From assembly GCF_024206495.1 (NCBI RefSeq), contig NZ_JAMBPQ010000011.1, positions 124,001 to 188,000 on the forward strand: a stretch of DNA of 64,000 nt, given 5' to 3'. A program made the position numbers and the translations under genes. This DNA is from Paraburkholderia sp. CNPSo 3272. GTDB lineage: Bacteria > Pseudomonadota > Gammaproteobacteria > Burkholderiales > Burkholderiaceae. Below, piece after piece: positions 51,283 through 60,932 of this stretch. The stretch's first letter is position 1; each line of letters opens with the position of its first letter. The notes beneath the pieces were generated by a model that was not told the DNA's origin, made no database searches, and was given only the letters and a program-made list of their open reading frames with translations.

Positions 51283-54200
51283 ATGAATCTCGAAGACTAC
51301 GAACGGCATGGTCAGGGCGCCTACGCCGCGTTCGCATCAACCGTTGCCGCCATACTGACAGCCGCAATCAACGCCGATCGTAACGTGCTTCGACTGCAGC
51401 AGGTGAAAGCCCGCGCGAAGGAGCTGGCTTCCCTGCGTGTAAAGCTGGAAAAGAGGGGGAAGCAGGGGACGGAGGCACTCGAGGCACAGATCAAGGACCT
51501 TGCAGGCTGCCGCGTCATCTTTTATACGGACAGTGACGTCAACCGCTTCATCCAGTCTGGCATTGTTGACGGGAACTTTGAGGTACTGGAGGTCAGGATC
51601 CACCACCCGCGACGTGAAGTGGACGACGCTGCAGAACTATATACGTCCAATCACTATGTCGTGAGTCTGAAGACCGAACGTCTCGCGTTGCCGGAATACG
51701 CACGTTTTGCAGGAATGCGTTGCGAGATCCAGATCCAGACGATTCTTCATCACGCGTGGGCAGAGATGGCGCACGACACGATCTACAAGGCGCCTGAGCT
51801 CGCCCGCTTCGGTGGCAGGGCATTCAACGACATCAAGTCACGCTTGGGGAAAGTCGCCAAACGGTATCTTGTTCCGGCCGGCTATGAATTTCAGAAGATC
51901 GCGAGCGATTTCCAGCGACTCATCGAAGGGAAGGCGCTTTTCGACGGCAATGCACTCGAGGTAATCGTCGAGGCGGCCGACAACAACGCGCGCGCCGATG
52001 CGATCGCATCTTTCGCAGAGCGCGTCTTACCGCTGCATGACGATCTGCAGAGCTTCTACCCGGAAGTCGTCGAGCGTCTGCTCGCGGCTGTGGACCGTGC
52101 ACGCGAAACAGGGCCCGTGTCGATCGAGACGCCCTTCGGAATTCTGGAGGGCAAGACATCGGGCGATATCGTCCGGGCAGTCGTCGATATCCTGACGAGT
52201 TACCGTTACCTCGGCGTGGATGTGACGTTCGACGCGCTGTGCCGACTCTACTGCCAGGCACCATCCAGCGACGAGGACAGGCGGTTGATCGCACTGGGCA
52301 AGCGACTCGCCCGGCATGAACTCGCGATCTGGCGTCAACACGGCCCCGTTGTGCAGACCATGCTCCTCGAGCGCATGGAAATGCTGGACGAGGAGCGGCG
52401 CACCGCCCTGGCGCCGCTTTTGATGGCGATGCTCAAGGAAATCCTCGGCACGCAGGTCGAGGGAATGACAGCAAGTTCGTCCGCCGTGACCCTGCAGCAT
52501 GGCGCGGTGGCCGCGTCCGAACTTCTCCGGGCGATCAGGACTAAAGCGCTGGGTCTGCTGAAGCGTCAGTTCGAGCTGGCGACAACGGATGCAGCGCGGA
52601 GTGCCGTTCTGCGCGCCATGCAAGCGGGCACACAATTACCGTGGCGCGGCATGTACGGCAATGAGCTGCAATGCATGGTGATGGATGACATGCGCGAGGT
52701 GGTGATGTTTCTCACAGGGATAGCTGCCACGCTGGGGCTCGAGATGAACAGGACCAGTGAGGTGTGGGTTCACCACTGGTACCGAACCTATGTACAACTT
52801 CCCGACGCGATGCTCAATGACGCTGCACTTGCAGCCGCGCAGGCGCGAGTTGTCGAGGCGACGCTTGCGTTTCGCGATACGGTCAACGCGAGCGAAGACT
52901 TCGTGATCTATAAGACGCTGGTTGGGTTCGATTCGGTTCTCGGTCGCGCCTGGGAGGGAGAGGCTTCCGGAGATGTGGAGGCGTCAGCGTTCCGCGAACA
53001 GCAGGTTGGCGCCTTCATTGCGTCTGTCGATGATCAGTGCGCGGAGCTGTGGTTCGGGCGGATCAACCGGTACGCACGGACCGAGTCCGATGATGCCGCG
53101 ACATTTATCGAGTTTTGCCGGTTTCTTGAACAGCTTTCCAGGCGCAAGCCGGCAATCGTCCTCAGCTACATTGACCGGGTTGAGGGGCAGCTTGCGAGGT
53201 TCCTGCCGAGCATGCTTGCTGGACTGATGCAGAGTGCGGAGCGCGGGGAGGTCAAGGCCCGGATCTGTGCATGGATCCACTCTGGCAGGCACCTGCAACA
53301 GATCACGTGGTATCTGCGGCTGGCTGCCCCGTTCGATGTGGACTTGCTCCGGCGAGCGGTTGCCAGCGCTCGCCTGCATGACGATCGGATTGCGGTGCGC
53401 AACGCGCTGCTTGCGGCCGACATGCAGCACAAGGGCCATCCGGGCACGCTTGCTGAAGACGTGTTCCTTCCGGCACTCCGTTATCTGGAGGAACGCCGCG
53501 ACTTCAGCTGGTTGCGCCTTCCCTGGGTGACGTGGTTCGAAAGCCCGATCATCCACTCGCTCGACGTCGACCAGGCCGGTACGGTACTGGACGTGCTGCT
53601 TGCCCATCCGAGGTTCGATTCGGCAGCCGAGAATATCGCGGCCGCGATCGCGGAGAGGTGGCCAGAGCGCGTGATGGCGTTTCTCGGCGCTCGGCAGGCA
53701 TACGCCCGGTCAGACGCGTCACCACTTGGCTACGAGGCGGTTCCCTTCGCGGCGCACGCGCTCAAGGTTCCGCTCGCCGCATACCCTGAAATCGTGCTGG
53801 ACGCCGTACGCACTTGGTTTGACGACGCGCCTGAACTTTTCACGTACGACGGAGGGCGGCTGCTTGCGGCCGTGTTCCCGGATCTCGCGGGTGGACTCGC
53901 AGAGCGCCTTACAAGGCTGGTCGAATCAGGAGGCGCTGACAATCTCGCGTTTGCGCTTGCGGTGCTGCTCGCCTATCCGGACGCTCTCTGCGTCTACGAT
54001 GTTGTTCGCAAGATCGTCGCAGTATTGAAACCAGGCGACCCGCTGTTGCTGCGCACTCAGGCCGTGCTGGATAACGCGGGTGTCGTGCGGGGCGAATTCG
54101 GGTTCGTGGAAGTATATGAAGCGCGCAGGACGTTGCTCCAGACGTGGCTCGATGATCCGGCCGCAGACGTCCGGAAATTTGCAGCCGACCAGATCCATCG

Positions 54201-54330
54201 CATGGAGCAAAGGATCGCCGCGGAGACACGCGTCGCTGAGGCCAATCTCGCGCATCGCCGACTGCAATACGACGAAGAACTTGACCAGAGACCCTCCTCA
54301 GTCGAACGTGAAAGTGGCGCTGACCGATGA
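51283..54330 (+). CDS. Giant RelA/SpoT-domain protein
   Basis: 1015 residues; ATG 51283 lies behind GGAGCAGGCAG. Residues about 40-170 form a (p)ppGpp-synthetase-type nucleotidyltransferase: KELASLRVKLEKRG (substrate helix), catalytic Asp and Arg in IKDLAGCRVIFY (D72, R77), YTSNHYVVS (S-x-H) near 120-128, E148 in CEIQIQT and HAWAEMAHDTIYK (158-169). No HD hydrolase domain precedes it and no ACT/TGS follows. About 800 residues of mostly helical sequence fill the rest. It overlaps the next gene by four bases (ATGA). Nucleotide product, toxicity or RNA target is unknown. Confidence 0.78.
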   Translation: MNLEDYERHGQGAYAAFASTVAAILTAAINADRNVLRLQQVKARAKELASLRVKLEKRGKQGTEALEAQIKDLAGCRVIFYTDSDVNRFIQSGIVDGNFEVLEVRIHHPRREVDDAAELYTSNHYVVSLKTERLALPEYARFAGMRCEIQIQTILHHAWAEMAHDTIYKAPELARFGGRAFNDIKSRLGKVAKRYLVPAGYEFQKIASDFQRLIEGKALFDGNALEVIVEAADNNARADAIASFAERVLPLHDDLQSFYPEVVERLLAAVDRARETGPVSIETPFGILEGKTSGDIVRAVVDILTSYRYLGVDVTFDALCRLYCQAPSSDEDRRLIALGKRLARHELAIWRQHGPVVQTMLLERMEMLDEERRTALAPLLMAMLKEILGTQVEGMTASSSAVTLQHGAVAASELLRAIRTKALGLLKRQFELATTDAARSAVLRAMQAGTQLPWRGMYGNELQCMVMDDMREVVMFLTGIAATLGLEMNRTSEVWVHHWYRTYVQLPDAMLNDAALAAAQARVVEATLAFRDTVNASEDFVIYKTLVGFDSVLGRAWEGEASGDVEASAFREQQVGAFIASVDDQCAELWFGRINRYARTESDDAATFIEFCRFLEQLSRRKPAIVLSYIDRVEGQLARFLPSMLAGLMQSAERGEVKARICAWIHSGRHLQQITWYLRLAAPFDVDLLRRAVASARLHDDRIAVRNALLAADMQHKGHPGTLAEDVFLPALRYLEERRDFSWLRLPWVTWFESPIIHSLDVDQAGTVLDVLLAHPRFDSAAENIAAAIAERWPERVMAFLGARQAYARSDASPLGYEAVPFAAHALKVPLAAYPEIVLDAVRTWFDDAPELFTYDGGRLLAAVFPDLAGGLAERLTRLVESGGADNLAFALAVLLAYPDALCVYDVVRKIVAVLKPGDPLLLRTQAVLDNAGVVRGEFGFVEVYEARRTLLQTWLDDPAADVRKFAADQIHRMEQRIAAETRVAEANLAHRRLQYDEELDQRPSSVERESGADR

Positions 54331-54902
54331 CGATATATGACCTATACGAGCCGTTCAGAAACGAACTGCAAAGGATGGCCCTGCAAACAGCGTTGGCAAG
54401 CATCTGGTCGTATCAGCGGCTCGCGGCTGCGTCGGGGCAGATCAAACTTCCAGTCAGTATCAATGGCTCGATAGCTGAGTTCCACATATGGGAACTTCAC
54501 ACACTATGCCGGGAGGTTTTGCTCAACGCATCCGGGAGCGAAAACACTCTGTCGACGTCGAGTGGCATGATCAGAATGATTGACCATATTAGGCGCATCA
54601 GCCAGGGGATCTCGGAGCGCACCGTGAACTCTGGCGACGACGCTCTCAACGCCTTGCATACATTAGGTCACCAGCAGGTGCGCTGGCAGTATTCCCGTGA
54701 CGAGGCACGTCTGTTTCGTGCCTATCATATCTACAGTGATCATGAGCTGGCACCGATCTTCAGGCAGGCGACGGGCATTTCGGTCCGGGATATAGCCGTG
54801 TGCATTGAAAGGTGCATGCACGGTTCTGAGGGGGCCGCTGTGCAGCAATGCATAGCGGCTACCCGACATAACCAGTTGAGCGCAAGCCTTCACCGCGTTT
54901 AA
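54327..54902 (+). CDS. Partner gene of the RelA/SpoT-domain protein
   Basis: 191 residues; ATG overlaps the upstream stop (ATGA), so translation is coupled. The product is helical, with MALQTALASIWSYQRLAAAS and a Trp/His-rich central part (EFHIWELHTLCREVLL). The last 40 residues (YSDHELAPIFRQATGISVRD) look like the start of a further domain, so truncation at the junction near 54.9 kb is possible. No family recognised. Tight coupling suggests antitoxin, effector or sensor partner. Confidence 0.62.
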   Translation: MTIYDLYEPFRNELQRMALQTALASIWSYQRLAAASGQIKLPVSINGSIAEFHIWELHTLCREVLLNASGSENTLSTSSGMIRMIDHIRRISQGISERTVNSGDDALNALHTLGHQQVRWQYSRDEARLFRAYHIYSDHELAPIFRQATGISVRDIAVCIERCMHGSEGAAVQQCIAATRHNQLSASLHRV

Positions 54903-54911
54903 TCCCCAGCC

Positions 54912-55766
54912 TCAACCCTCCCGTACTCCGCTTCCGACTTTAGCTCTACACCAGCGGCGTTGATCAAACGGGAACATAAAGTAGTCGCGCACGGTGAGCG
55001 GTTCGGGCTGATTTCGAAGGCCAACTTCCGCCCACTCACTCTTTTTCGGCCAGTATGCCGTACGGAAAATCGTGTCCCAGAGAGTCGTAAATGTCCCAAA
55101 GTTCCGGCCCCGGTGACGCACTTCCATTGAATGGTGAATACGGTGGAACTTTCCGTCGCTGACGATGTATCGAAGCAGCCCAAGATTAATGCGTGTGCTC
55201 GAGTGAGTCAAATGGACCTGAAAGGCAATCAGCGTCAGGGCAACAGTGGGCACGGCGCCAGATTCGAAGTGGATCAGAGCGAGCGGCACTGCTACGAATA
55301 CCGCGTCAATAAGCGGCTCAGACACGTGATGAGCACAATTCCAAGCCGTTAGTTCGCGGATAGAATGATGGGTGGCGTGCATGCGCCACAGGAATGGAAC
55401 AGCATGCTGTGCGCGGTGCATCCAGTAGCGGAAGAAATCACCGACAATCGCGACTAAAACGCCTGAAAGAACGGCGAAGCCCACGTTAACAATTGCGTTG
55501 TCTGAGTGAAGGAACGTCCCGAAGTTGACCGTCAGGAGCGGCTTCACTCCTAACCTTTCCAGACTCGCAGTGTAGACGTGCCAGATTAATGCGCCGCATC
55601 CAATGCGAATGATCCAGTTCCGCACACCGCGAACGTATGAGGCAAAACTGTATCGGTAAGCCGGAAAGATCAGTTCGAGCGCGACGCAGACGGTAGCGAA
55701 GATCGCCACGAGCTTGAACGAGCTCACGAAGAACTGGGCCATCTGATTAACATCGAGAACGTGCAT
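54912..55766 (-). CDS. Fatty acid hydroxylase/sterol desaturase family protein
   Basis: 284 residues from ATG 55766, chosen for CCGGAG seven bases upstream. The three His clusters of the di-iron hydroxylase family are complete: HRAQH, HATHH and FHRIHH (the last near residue 207-212). Several membrane helices surround them (for example FKLVAIFATVCVALELIFP). It hydroxylates or desaturates a lipid; the substrate cannot be named. It ends ten bases from the convergent partner gene and is adjacent to the IS5 element, so it may be cargo brought by recombination. Confidence 0.8.
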   Translation of the reverse strand: MHVLDVNQMAQFFVSSFKLVAIFATVCVALELIFPAYRYSFASYVRGVRNWIIRIGCGALIWHVYTASLERLGVKPLLTVNFGTFLHSDNAIVNVGFAVLSGVLVAIVGDFFRYWMHRAQHAVPFLWRMHATHHSIRELTAWNCAHHVSEPLIDAVFVAVPLALIHFESGAVPTVALTLIAFQVHLTHSSTRINLGLLRYIVSDGKFHRIHHSMEVRHRGRNFGTFTTLWDTIFRTAYWPKKSEWAEVGLRNQPEPLTVRDYFMFPFDQRRWCRAKVGSGVREG

Positions 55767-55932
55767 TTGTTTGCTCCGGCAGACCGGCCGAGTGCGCCGA
55801 CCTGAGGTCGAAGCGACCGTCGTCAACGCGGCCATCTTCTTCACGGGCGCTCATGGGTCCAATAGTTATTGATAGCCAGCGCGGCCCAATAAATCCGGTC
55901 CGCACCGATAGCGCGCATTGCATCTAGCCTAG

Positions 55933-56772
55933 GGTCTGTTGACAAATTCACACAAGCCATATGAAGGAAGCGGCCAAAGCGATAAACGATGTCAAACGCT
56001 CAGAGAGCTTGTCGTAGCGAGTCGCGACGCGACGAAACTGCTTGATGCGGGCAAAAAAACGTTCGACCAGATTACGGAAGCGGTACAGATGTTTGTCCAG
56101 ATCACGCTGTTCCAGGCGATTTGCGCGACTCGGAATGACGACCTGCACATCAAGCGTGTGCAGATGCGCGATGAGCGCGTCCGTATAGTAGGCTTTGTCG
56201 GCTGCGACGCTGCCAGGTATCACGTCTCCCAGCAATGGCATGGCTTTGGGGCTGTCGCCAGCCTGACCGCCGGTGCGGGATTTTGCAAGCATGCCCAAGC
56301 CGTCAACCAGCGCGTGAATCTTCGTACTGAGTCCGCCGCGAGACCGACCCAGCGCCTGATCTCCTTTTTTGGGTGCACCTGCGGCATGCTGGTGCGCACG
56401 CACGATCGTACTGTCAATGAAGACCTCCTCGAAATCTGCATCGCCAGCCAACGCGGCAAAGACCTCATGCCAGATACCGGCCTCGGACCATCGGGCGAAC
56501 CGTTTGTACACGCTGTTCCAGTTGCCGAATTCCTCCGGCAGGTCGCGCCATGGGCTTCCCGTGCGGGCGATCCAGAGCACCGCCTCGATAAATTCGCGGT
56601 TATTTGCGGCTGGCCGCCCCCGACTTCCAACCCGGCCCGGCAGCAGACTTTCAATGCGAGCATATTGGTCATCTCGCAACAACCTTCGCGCCATCCTGCC
56701 TACCCAAAAGACAGGATGTAAACAGATTTCCGCTGCGGTTAACAGCCCCCAGCAGTCTTTTGTCAACAGACC
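55933..56772 (-). mobile_element. IS5-family insertion sequence, intact
   Basis: 840 bp. Terminal inverted repeats GGTCTGTTGACAAA/TTTGTCAACAGACC are perfect over 14 bp. It is flanked by CTAG direct repeats (55929-55932 and 56773-56776), a typical YTAR-type target duplication. One transposase gene. Confidence 0.9.
55948..56694 (-). CDS. IS5-family transposase (IS427-like)
   Basis: 248 residues from ATG 56694. DUF4096-type N-terminus (RLLRDDQYARIESLLPGRVG; WRDLPEEFGNWNSVYKRFAR) and DDE domain: first Asp in VFIDSTIVRAHQHAAG, second in VAADKAYYTD and Glu in RNLVERFFARIKQFRRVATRYD. No frameshift, and both element ends are intact, so it may be active. The gene fills the element. Confidence 0.9.
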   Translation of the reverse strand: MARRLLRDDQYARIESLLPGRVGSRGRPAANNREFIEAVLWIARTGSPWRDLPEEFGNWNSVYKRFARWSEAGIWHEVFAALAGDADFEEVFIDSTIVRAHQHAAGAPKKGDQALGRSRGGLSTKIHALVDGLGMLAKSRTGGQAGDSPKAMPLLGDVIPGSVAADKAYYTDALIAHLHTLDVQVVIPSRANRLEQRDLDKHLYRFRNLVERFFARIKQFRRVATRYDKLSERLTSFIALAASFIWLV

Positions 56773-56776
56773 CTAG

Positions 56777-57266
56777 GCAGGTCATGTAATTTCCATTTCA
56801 CTGCGGATTCAAACTGTTGTGCCGCGGACACACCAGCACGTACTATGCTGGCATTTCATGGAATTGCAAAAATCGATTGTTTGGATAAGACCCATTCGCT
56901 CCCCAAATGGTTTTCACCACGCCATGGTCAAGTCCTGCCCCGACAACTGCAGCGCAACGTCCATCGTTCGCAGAACCGGATCGAAGCGTATCACGCGCTG
57001 CGCGGCTTCATCGCCGAGGTCAGTGGCAGAAAGCACCTGATCGGCAAGACCGATCACGACATTGCGATCAATAACGAGTGCGGCCGGCTGCTGGCCAATG
57101 TCGTGACCGCCTTCAACTCGGTACTGCTCTCACAACTGCTCGAACGCTACCAACGTGAGGGAAATGAGAAGACGCTCGCGATGCTGAAGAAGATTTCTCC
57201 GGTGGCGTGGCGGGTTCTGGTGCAAATAGGTAAGCGGGTTGAGAAAGCTCATATAGGTAGGAAAGC
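56777..57266 (+). pseudogene. Tn3-family transposase remnant
   Basis: Codons at about 56944-57225 (plus strand) encode RNVHRSQNRIEAYHALRGFI, KHLIGKTDHDIAINNECGRL and MLKKISPVAWR, the C-terminal part of Tn3-type TnpA. The rest of the 1000-residue protein is missing on both sides, so it is a fragment. Its exact borders are not defined. Confidence 0.75.
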
Positions 57267-57665
57267 TTATCGATCAAACAGGACCGCATTCCATACGGCG
57301 GGCGCAGCGGCCTCCTTGAGGCCGAGCTTCGCGAGATCGAACTGCCCCTTGCGAATGCGATGCGTCACTCGATTCCTGAAATCGTGGTCGCGGCGCTCCC
57401 GAATCGCTTGAACCCGAGCATCACGTTCGTTCTGGACTTGATGTGGCGATGGTCCTGCTCGATCACGCTGTTCAGATATTTTGAGGACCGGACCTTCGAG
57501 TCTTCAGGCAGCAGAGCATCGGTCTTCATTTCGCGCACCGCGCACCGCGCGGTGCAAGGCGGCATAGCCGTCGAGCGTGATGGTCTCCGGCGGCTGGCCC
57601 TGACGCTGAGGCTCTGACCGAAAATCGCGATGGCTTGCGCATTGTGCCGATAGCGGAGGACTTCA
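57267..57665 (-). pseudogene. IS6-family transposase remnant, frameshifted
   Basis: Minus-strand codons read, in several frames, LRYRHNAQAIAIF, QGQPPETITLDGYAALHRAV, KYLNSVIEQDHRHIKSRTNV and MLGFKRFGSAATTISGIE, then (shifted) HRIRKGQFDLAKLGLKEAAA. This is the second half of an IS6/IS26-like transposase. Three frame breaks are seen: near 57610, at a GCGCACC tandem duplication (57537-57550) and near 57368. Non-functional. Confidence 0.75.
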
Positions 57666-58066
57666 TTGCTGACGTCTAGCGGCTGCATCAAGGCCGCATA
57701 GGCGGGGACATGCAACAGCGATAACGACAAAAGTAGTGTTCCATGAATTCTCATGTTTTCGTGCCGACGATCCCGGATGCCGGTATATCGACACGAAGAG
57801 GAGAGTTTTGAAGGGGAGGGAGAATGCTTCGCTAGTGGGGCGGGTATCCGTTCGAGCATCACAGTACGGCTCCCTGGGACTGGCACTCGTCATGTGGCCC
57901 ACGGCAATACTCCGGGCGTTGTGAGTCTGCTCCTAACGATGTAGGGTTAATGCATGACAAGCGCGAGGTGAATAAAGGCCCCATCTTACCCGCGAGTTTG
58001 CTATGTTGTTGCCGGGGCTATGATCCCCCCCATGACCCAGTGGTTTCCATATGCGGGAGACGATTC
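57666..58066. other. 401-bp spacer with IS debris
   Basis: Beyond the IS6 remnant no gene is supported; short frames lack context. Only the H-NS gene's ribosome-binding site at the right end stands out. Confidence 0.4.
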
Positions 58067-58363
58067 GTGGCAACGTACAGGGAACTGAAAGCGCAGATCG
58101 CCGAGCTGGAGAGTCAGGCGGCAGCAGTCCGTCAGGAGGAGTTCGAGGCCGTCCTCGCCGATATCCGTGTGAAGGTGGCCGTTTTCGGATATACGCCACG
58201 GGACATCTTTGGGCGTCGCCGCGGCAGACCCAGACGTTCGGCTGGTCCGTCTCCGGCAAAATACCGCGATCCGGCGAGCGGCGCCACCTGGTCCGGCAGA
58301 GGGCGCGCGCCAAACTGGATCAAGGACGTCAGGAACCGCGACCGGTTCCTGATTCATAATTAG
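58067..58363 (+). CDS. H-NS histone-like nucleoid protein
   Basis: 98 residues from GTG 58067 behind CGGGAGACGATTC. A coiled N-terminal helix (TYRELKAQIAELESQAAAVR) for dimerisation, basic linker, and the C-terminal DNA-binding motif KYRDPASGATWSGRGRAPNW with the AT-hook-like RGR. Length and layout are normal for Burkholderia H-NS-family silencers. On a plasmid it would mute AT-rich acquired genes. Confidence 0.88.
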   Translation: MATYRELKAQIAELESQAAAVRQEEFEAVLADIRVKVAVFGYTPRDIFGRRRGRPRRSAGPSPAKYRDPASGATWSGRGRAPNWIKDVRNRDRFLIHN

Positions 58364-58423
58364 ATGGCGGACTAAAACTGGGCTGATCGCTGCAGGCTCA
58401 GTTAACCTGCGCCTGCGACGAAC

Positions 58424-60859
58424 TTATTCAAAAGTAATGAACTGCGCCGACGACCACACCTTGCTGTCGTTGCGCTGCCGCCCGAAGAAGTACACCGGAC
58501 GAAAACCAAACGACGCGTTCTGAGCGGCAACCTCGACACTACCCGCCAGATCGACCGGCAACGGCCTGTCGGTCAGTCGCTCGACTGCGACGAATAATTC
58601 CGTGCCGCCGAGCGCATGTGTTGCGCTGCCCCGCGCAAGCAGATCCGCGCCGCTGACCTCGAAGCGAAACGCTGGCGCATGTGCGAACGGATTGCCTGCG
58701 AGCGGATCGCCGACCTTAACGAACCCGTCGATGGCGCCTTCGATCACAATGGTCGCCGCGGCCAGATTGCTCACGTCAATCTCGATGCTGTCCGCGTCGC
58801 CGTACGTGTCGCTGCTGAATTCGATGTCCGTTGCGCCAGTGCGCCACGCGGATTCCTCGACGTGTTCGAAGCCGTGCGAGCCAAAGTTGTGAATCGTGCC
58901 GTTGAGAATGCGGATGCGACCACGCCACGCCGCCCAGCGATACCGGTCGCGAATGCGCGCGCCGCCCCAGCGCACGCGGATCAGACGCTCTGCATAGCCG
59001 AGTTCCTCATGCAGGTTGCGCTCCCATATCAGGCCGCTGTGATCGTAGGCGGTGACGTATTCCCAGCCGGCGCGTCCGAGCAGGCGGTAATCGAGCGTAG
59101 CCGGGCCGCGCTGCCTGAACGCGTCGCCTTGCCAGTGATCGCCACTGCGCACGAGCAGCGCGCTATGCTCGCCTGTTGTCGCCCACGTGCGGCGTGCGCG
59201 TAAGGCCTGACCGACCGTGCGCCGGTCGAGCGTATCGGCGAGCACGCCCGTGAGTCCGCCATGTACGCCGAAGACCTGCACACCCGGCGCGCCGCCACCG
59301 GGACGTCCGCGGTGTTCGTCGCCGCTCGCAGCCACGCCGAGTTGATAGCCCCGCGCGATGACGTCCTGGTAGAGCCAGCCGAAGTGACCCCACGTCGAAG
59401 CGATTTCGACGAGCCGTTCGAGCTTCGGATGGTGCCAGTCCGGAATGTAGCGCCGCCCGCCAACGTGCGGCATGACGAGATGATGTTCGGCGTCGTCGGC
59501 GTAGGCATCCCACAGTTCCTCAACGGGCCAGCGACCGAGTTCGACCGCGTTGCCTTTCATGTCCTCGTTCCACACGAGTGTGCGGTTGTGCTCGCCGCGC
59601 GCGTTGTACGGAAAGCCGGGACGTTCGTCGCCGAGAAATACGACGTTGTGGTCGCCACCAGCCGTCGAACTGCCACACCACTCCTGCACGGGATAGACGA
59701 CGAAGCGGCCGGGTTCGTTAAACTGATCGACGGCCTCGATGCCCAGTTGCCAGTTCGCATCCGTGATCTGGAAGTCGTTGGCCGTATAGCCGAGGATATC
59801 GATCCCACCAATATCGCGCGCGTACAGCGCGTTGTATGCAGGACTGTTGGTGCCGACAGTGTCGTGCGCATGGACGTGAAGGTCCGCATAGAACGCGCGC
59901 GGGGAGGACAGTGTGGCGTCGACCGTGAGCCAGGCAACGGCTGCGCGGATCTCCGGCCGTGCGGGCACGTCTGCGACGATGTACAGCGTGCCGCGCTCCG
60001 TTGGCAGATCGTCGAGCGCGAGCGTCGCGAAGCCCTGCGCCGGGAATGCATGCTCGCGCTGATAGACCGTTGTGCCTTCTGCGTCGCGGGCGATCACGTT
60101 GGCGATCAAATTGGCGACTACCGGCCGCGCATTCGCGTTCGCGCTCAGTTCGCGGCATGCGTTTCCCCAGCGATCCTGCAACGCAAGGCGAAACGGTGCG
60201 GCCTCGCCGGGACGCACGAAGCGCGGCCCGTTGAGCAGCACGTCCGTTGGATCGCCTGGATGGATGTCGATGGCAATGTCGCCAGGCACTGCAACGAAGC
60301 GCGACGTGCCCAGCGGATCGACGTAGAGGCGGAAGCGGAAATCGTCTTCGGAAAACGTCTGGATGCGCGTGCCGGGACCACGTCGGCGATCACCAAGACG
60401 GATCACAATGCGGTCGCCTGCGTTCAGATACCCGTCGACGACATCGACGATCACGGCTTTCTGGTACGGCCGCTCGTGGCCTTTCTGGTCGAAGCGCACA
60501 TTGAGCGCCTGCACCGTGGCGGGACTCTGGCCCGGCACGAGCGGCGCCGCATGATACTCGGCGCTGATGTAGTTCGCCGCGGTGGGGTCGCTTGTCTGGA
60601 AGAGCGCCCAGTCCGAGTAAAACTTGAACGTGGCCTTCAGCCACCCGCCATCGGCAATGCCCGACGAGCCGACTTCGTAGTTGAGCACGACTTCTGCCCA
60701 GCTGCCCGCTTCGAGTCGGGAAACGTTGCAACGCACGCTGCCGGCGAAGGGGCGCTGTTTCAGTTGTTCATAGAGGCCGGCAGGGGCGACATGATCGCCA
60801 AGGCGCTCGCGCAGGGCACTCGCGCGGGCGTGCAGACCGGTTTCGTTCGATTCGCTCAT
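58424..60859 (-). CDS. DUF3604 family metal-dependent hydrolase
   Basis: 811 residues from ATG 60859; no good ribosome-binding site is visible upstream. The N-terminal 350 residues are two beta-rich domains. The PHP-like catalytic region follows with FYADLHVHAHDTVGTN (about 345-360), DIGGIDILGYTANDFQ, MPHVGGRRYIPDWHHP and SGDEHRGRPGG, all His/Asp-rich metal ligands. C-terminal 200 residues form a further beta domain. DUF3604 substrates are unknown. The neighbouring DASS transporter and GntR regulator suggest uptake and breakdown of an organic anion. Confidence 0.82.
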   Translation of the reverse strand: MSESNETGLHARASALRERLGDHVAPAGLYEQLKQRPFAGSVRCNVSRLEAGSWAEVVLNYEVGSSGIADGGWLKATFKFYSDWALFQTSDPTAANYISAEYHAAPLVPGQSPATVQALNVRFDQKGHERPYQKAVIVDVVDGYLNAGDRIVIRLGDRRRGPGTRIQTFSEDDFRFRLYVDPLGTSRFVAVPGDIAIDIHPGDPTDVLLNGPRFVRPGEAAPFRLALQDRWGNACRELSANANARPVVANLIANVIARDAEGTTVYQREHAFPAQGFATLALDDLPTERGTLYIVADVPARPEIRAAVAWLTVDATLSSPRAFYADLHVHAHDTVGTNSPAYNALYARDIGGIDILGYTANDFQITDANWQLGIEAVDQFNEPGRFVVYPVQEWCGSSTAGGDHNVVFLGDERPGFPYNARGEHNRTLVWNEDMKGNAVELGRWPVEELWDAYADDAEHHLVMPHVGGRRYIPDWHHPKLERLVEIASTWGHFGWLYQDVIARGYQLGVAASGDEHRGRPGGGAPGVQVFGVHGGLTGVLADTLDRRTVGQALRARRTWATTGEHSALLVRSGDHWQGDAFRQRGPATLDYRLLGRAGWEYVTAYDHSGLIWERNLHEELGYAERLIRVRWGGARIRDRYRWAAWRGRIRILNGTIHNFGSHGFEHVEESAWRTGATDIEFSSDTYGDADSIEIDVSNLAAATIVIEGAIDGFVKVGDPLAGNPFAHAPAFRFEVSGADLLARGSATHALGGTELFVAVERLTDRPLPVDLAGSVEVAAQNASFGFRPVYFFGRQRNDSKVWSSAQFITFE

Positions 60860-60932
60860 CTGGGGAGGGTGTCGATAAGGCGGGTAAAGGTTCGGGATCA
60901 CGCGCCCGTGAGCATGCGAGTGCGCGCGAATC

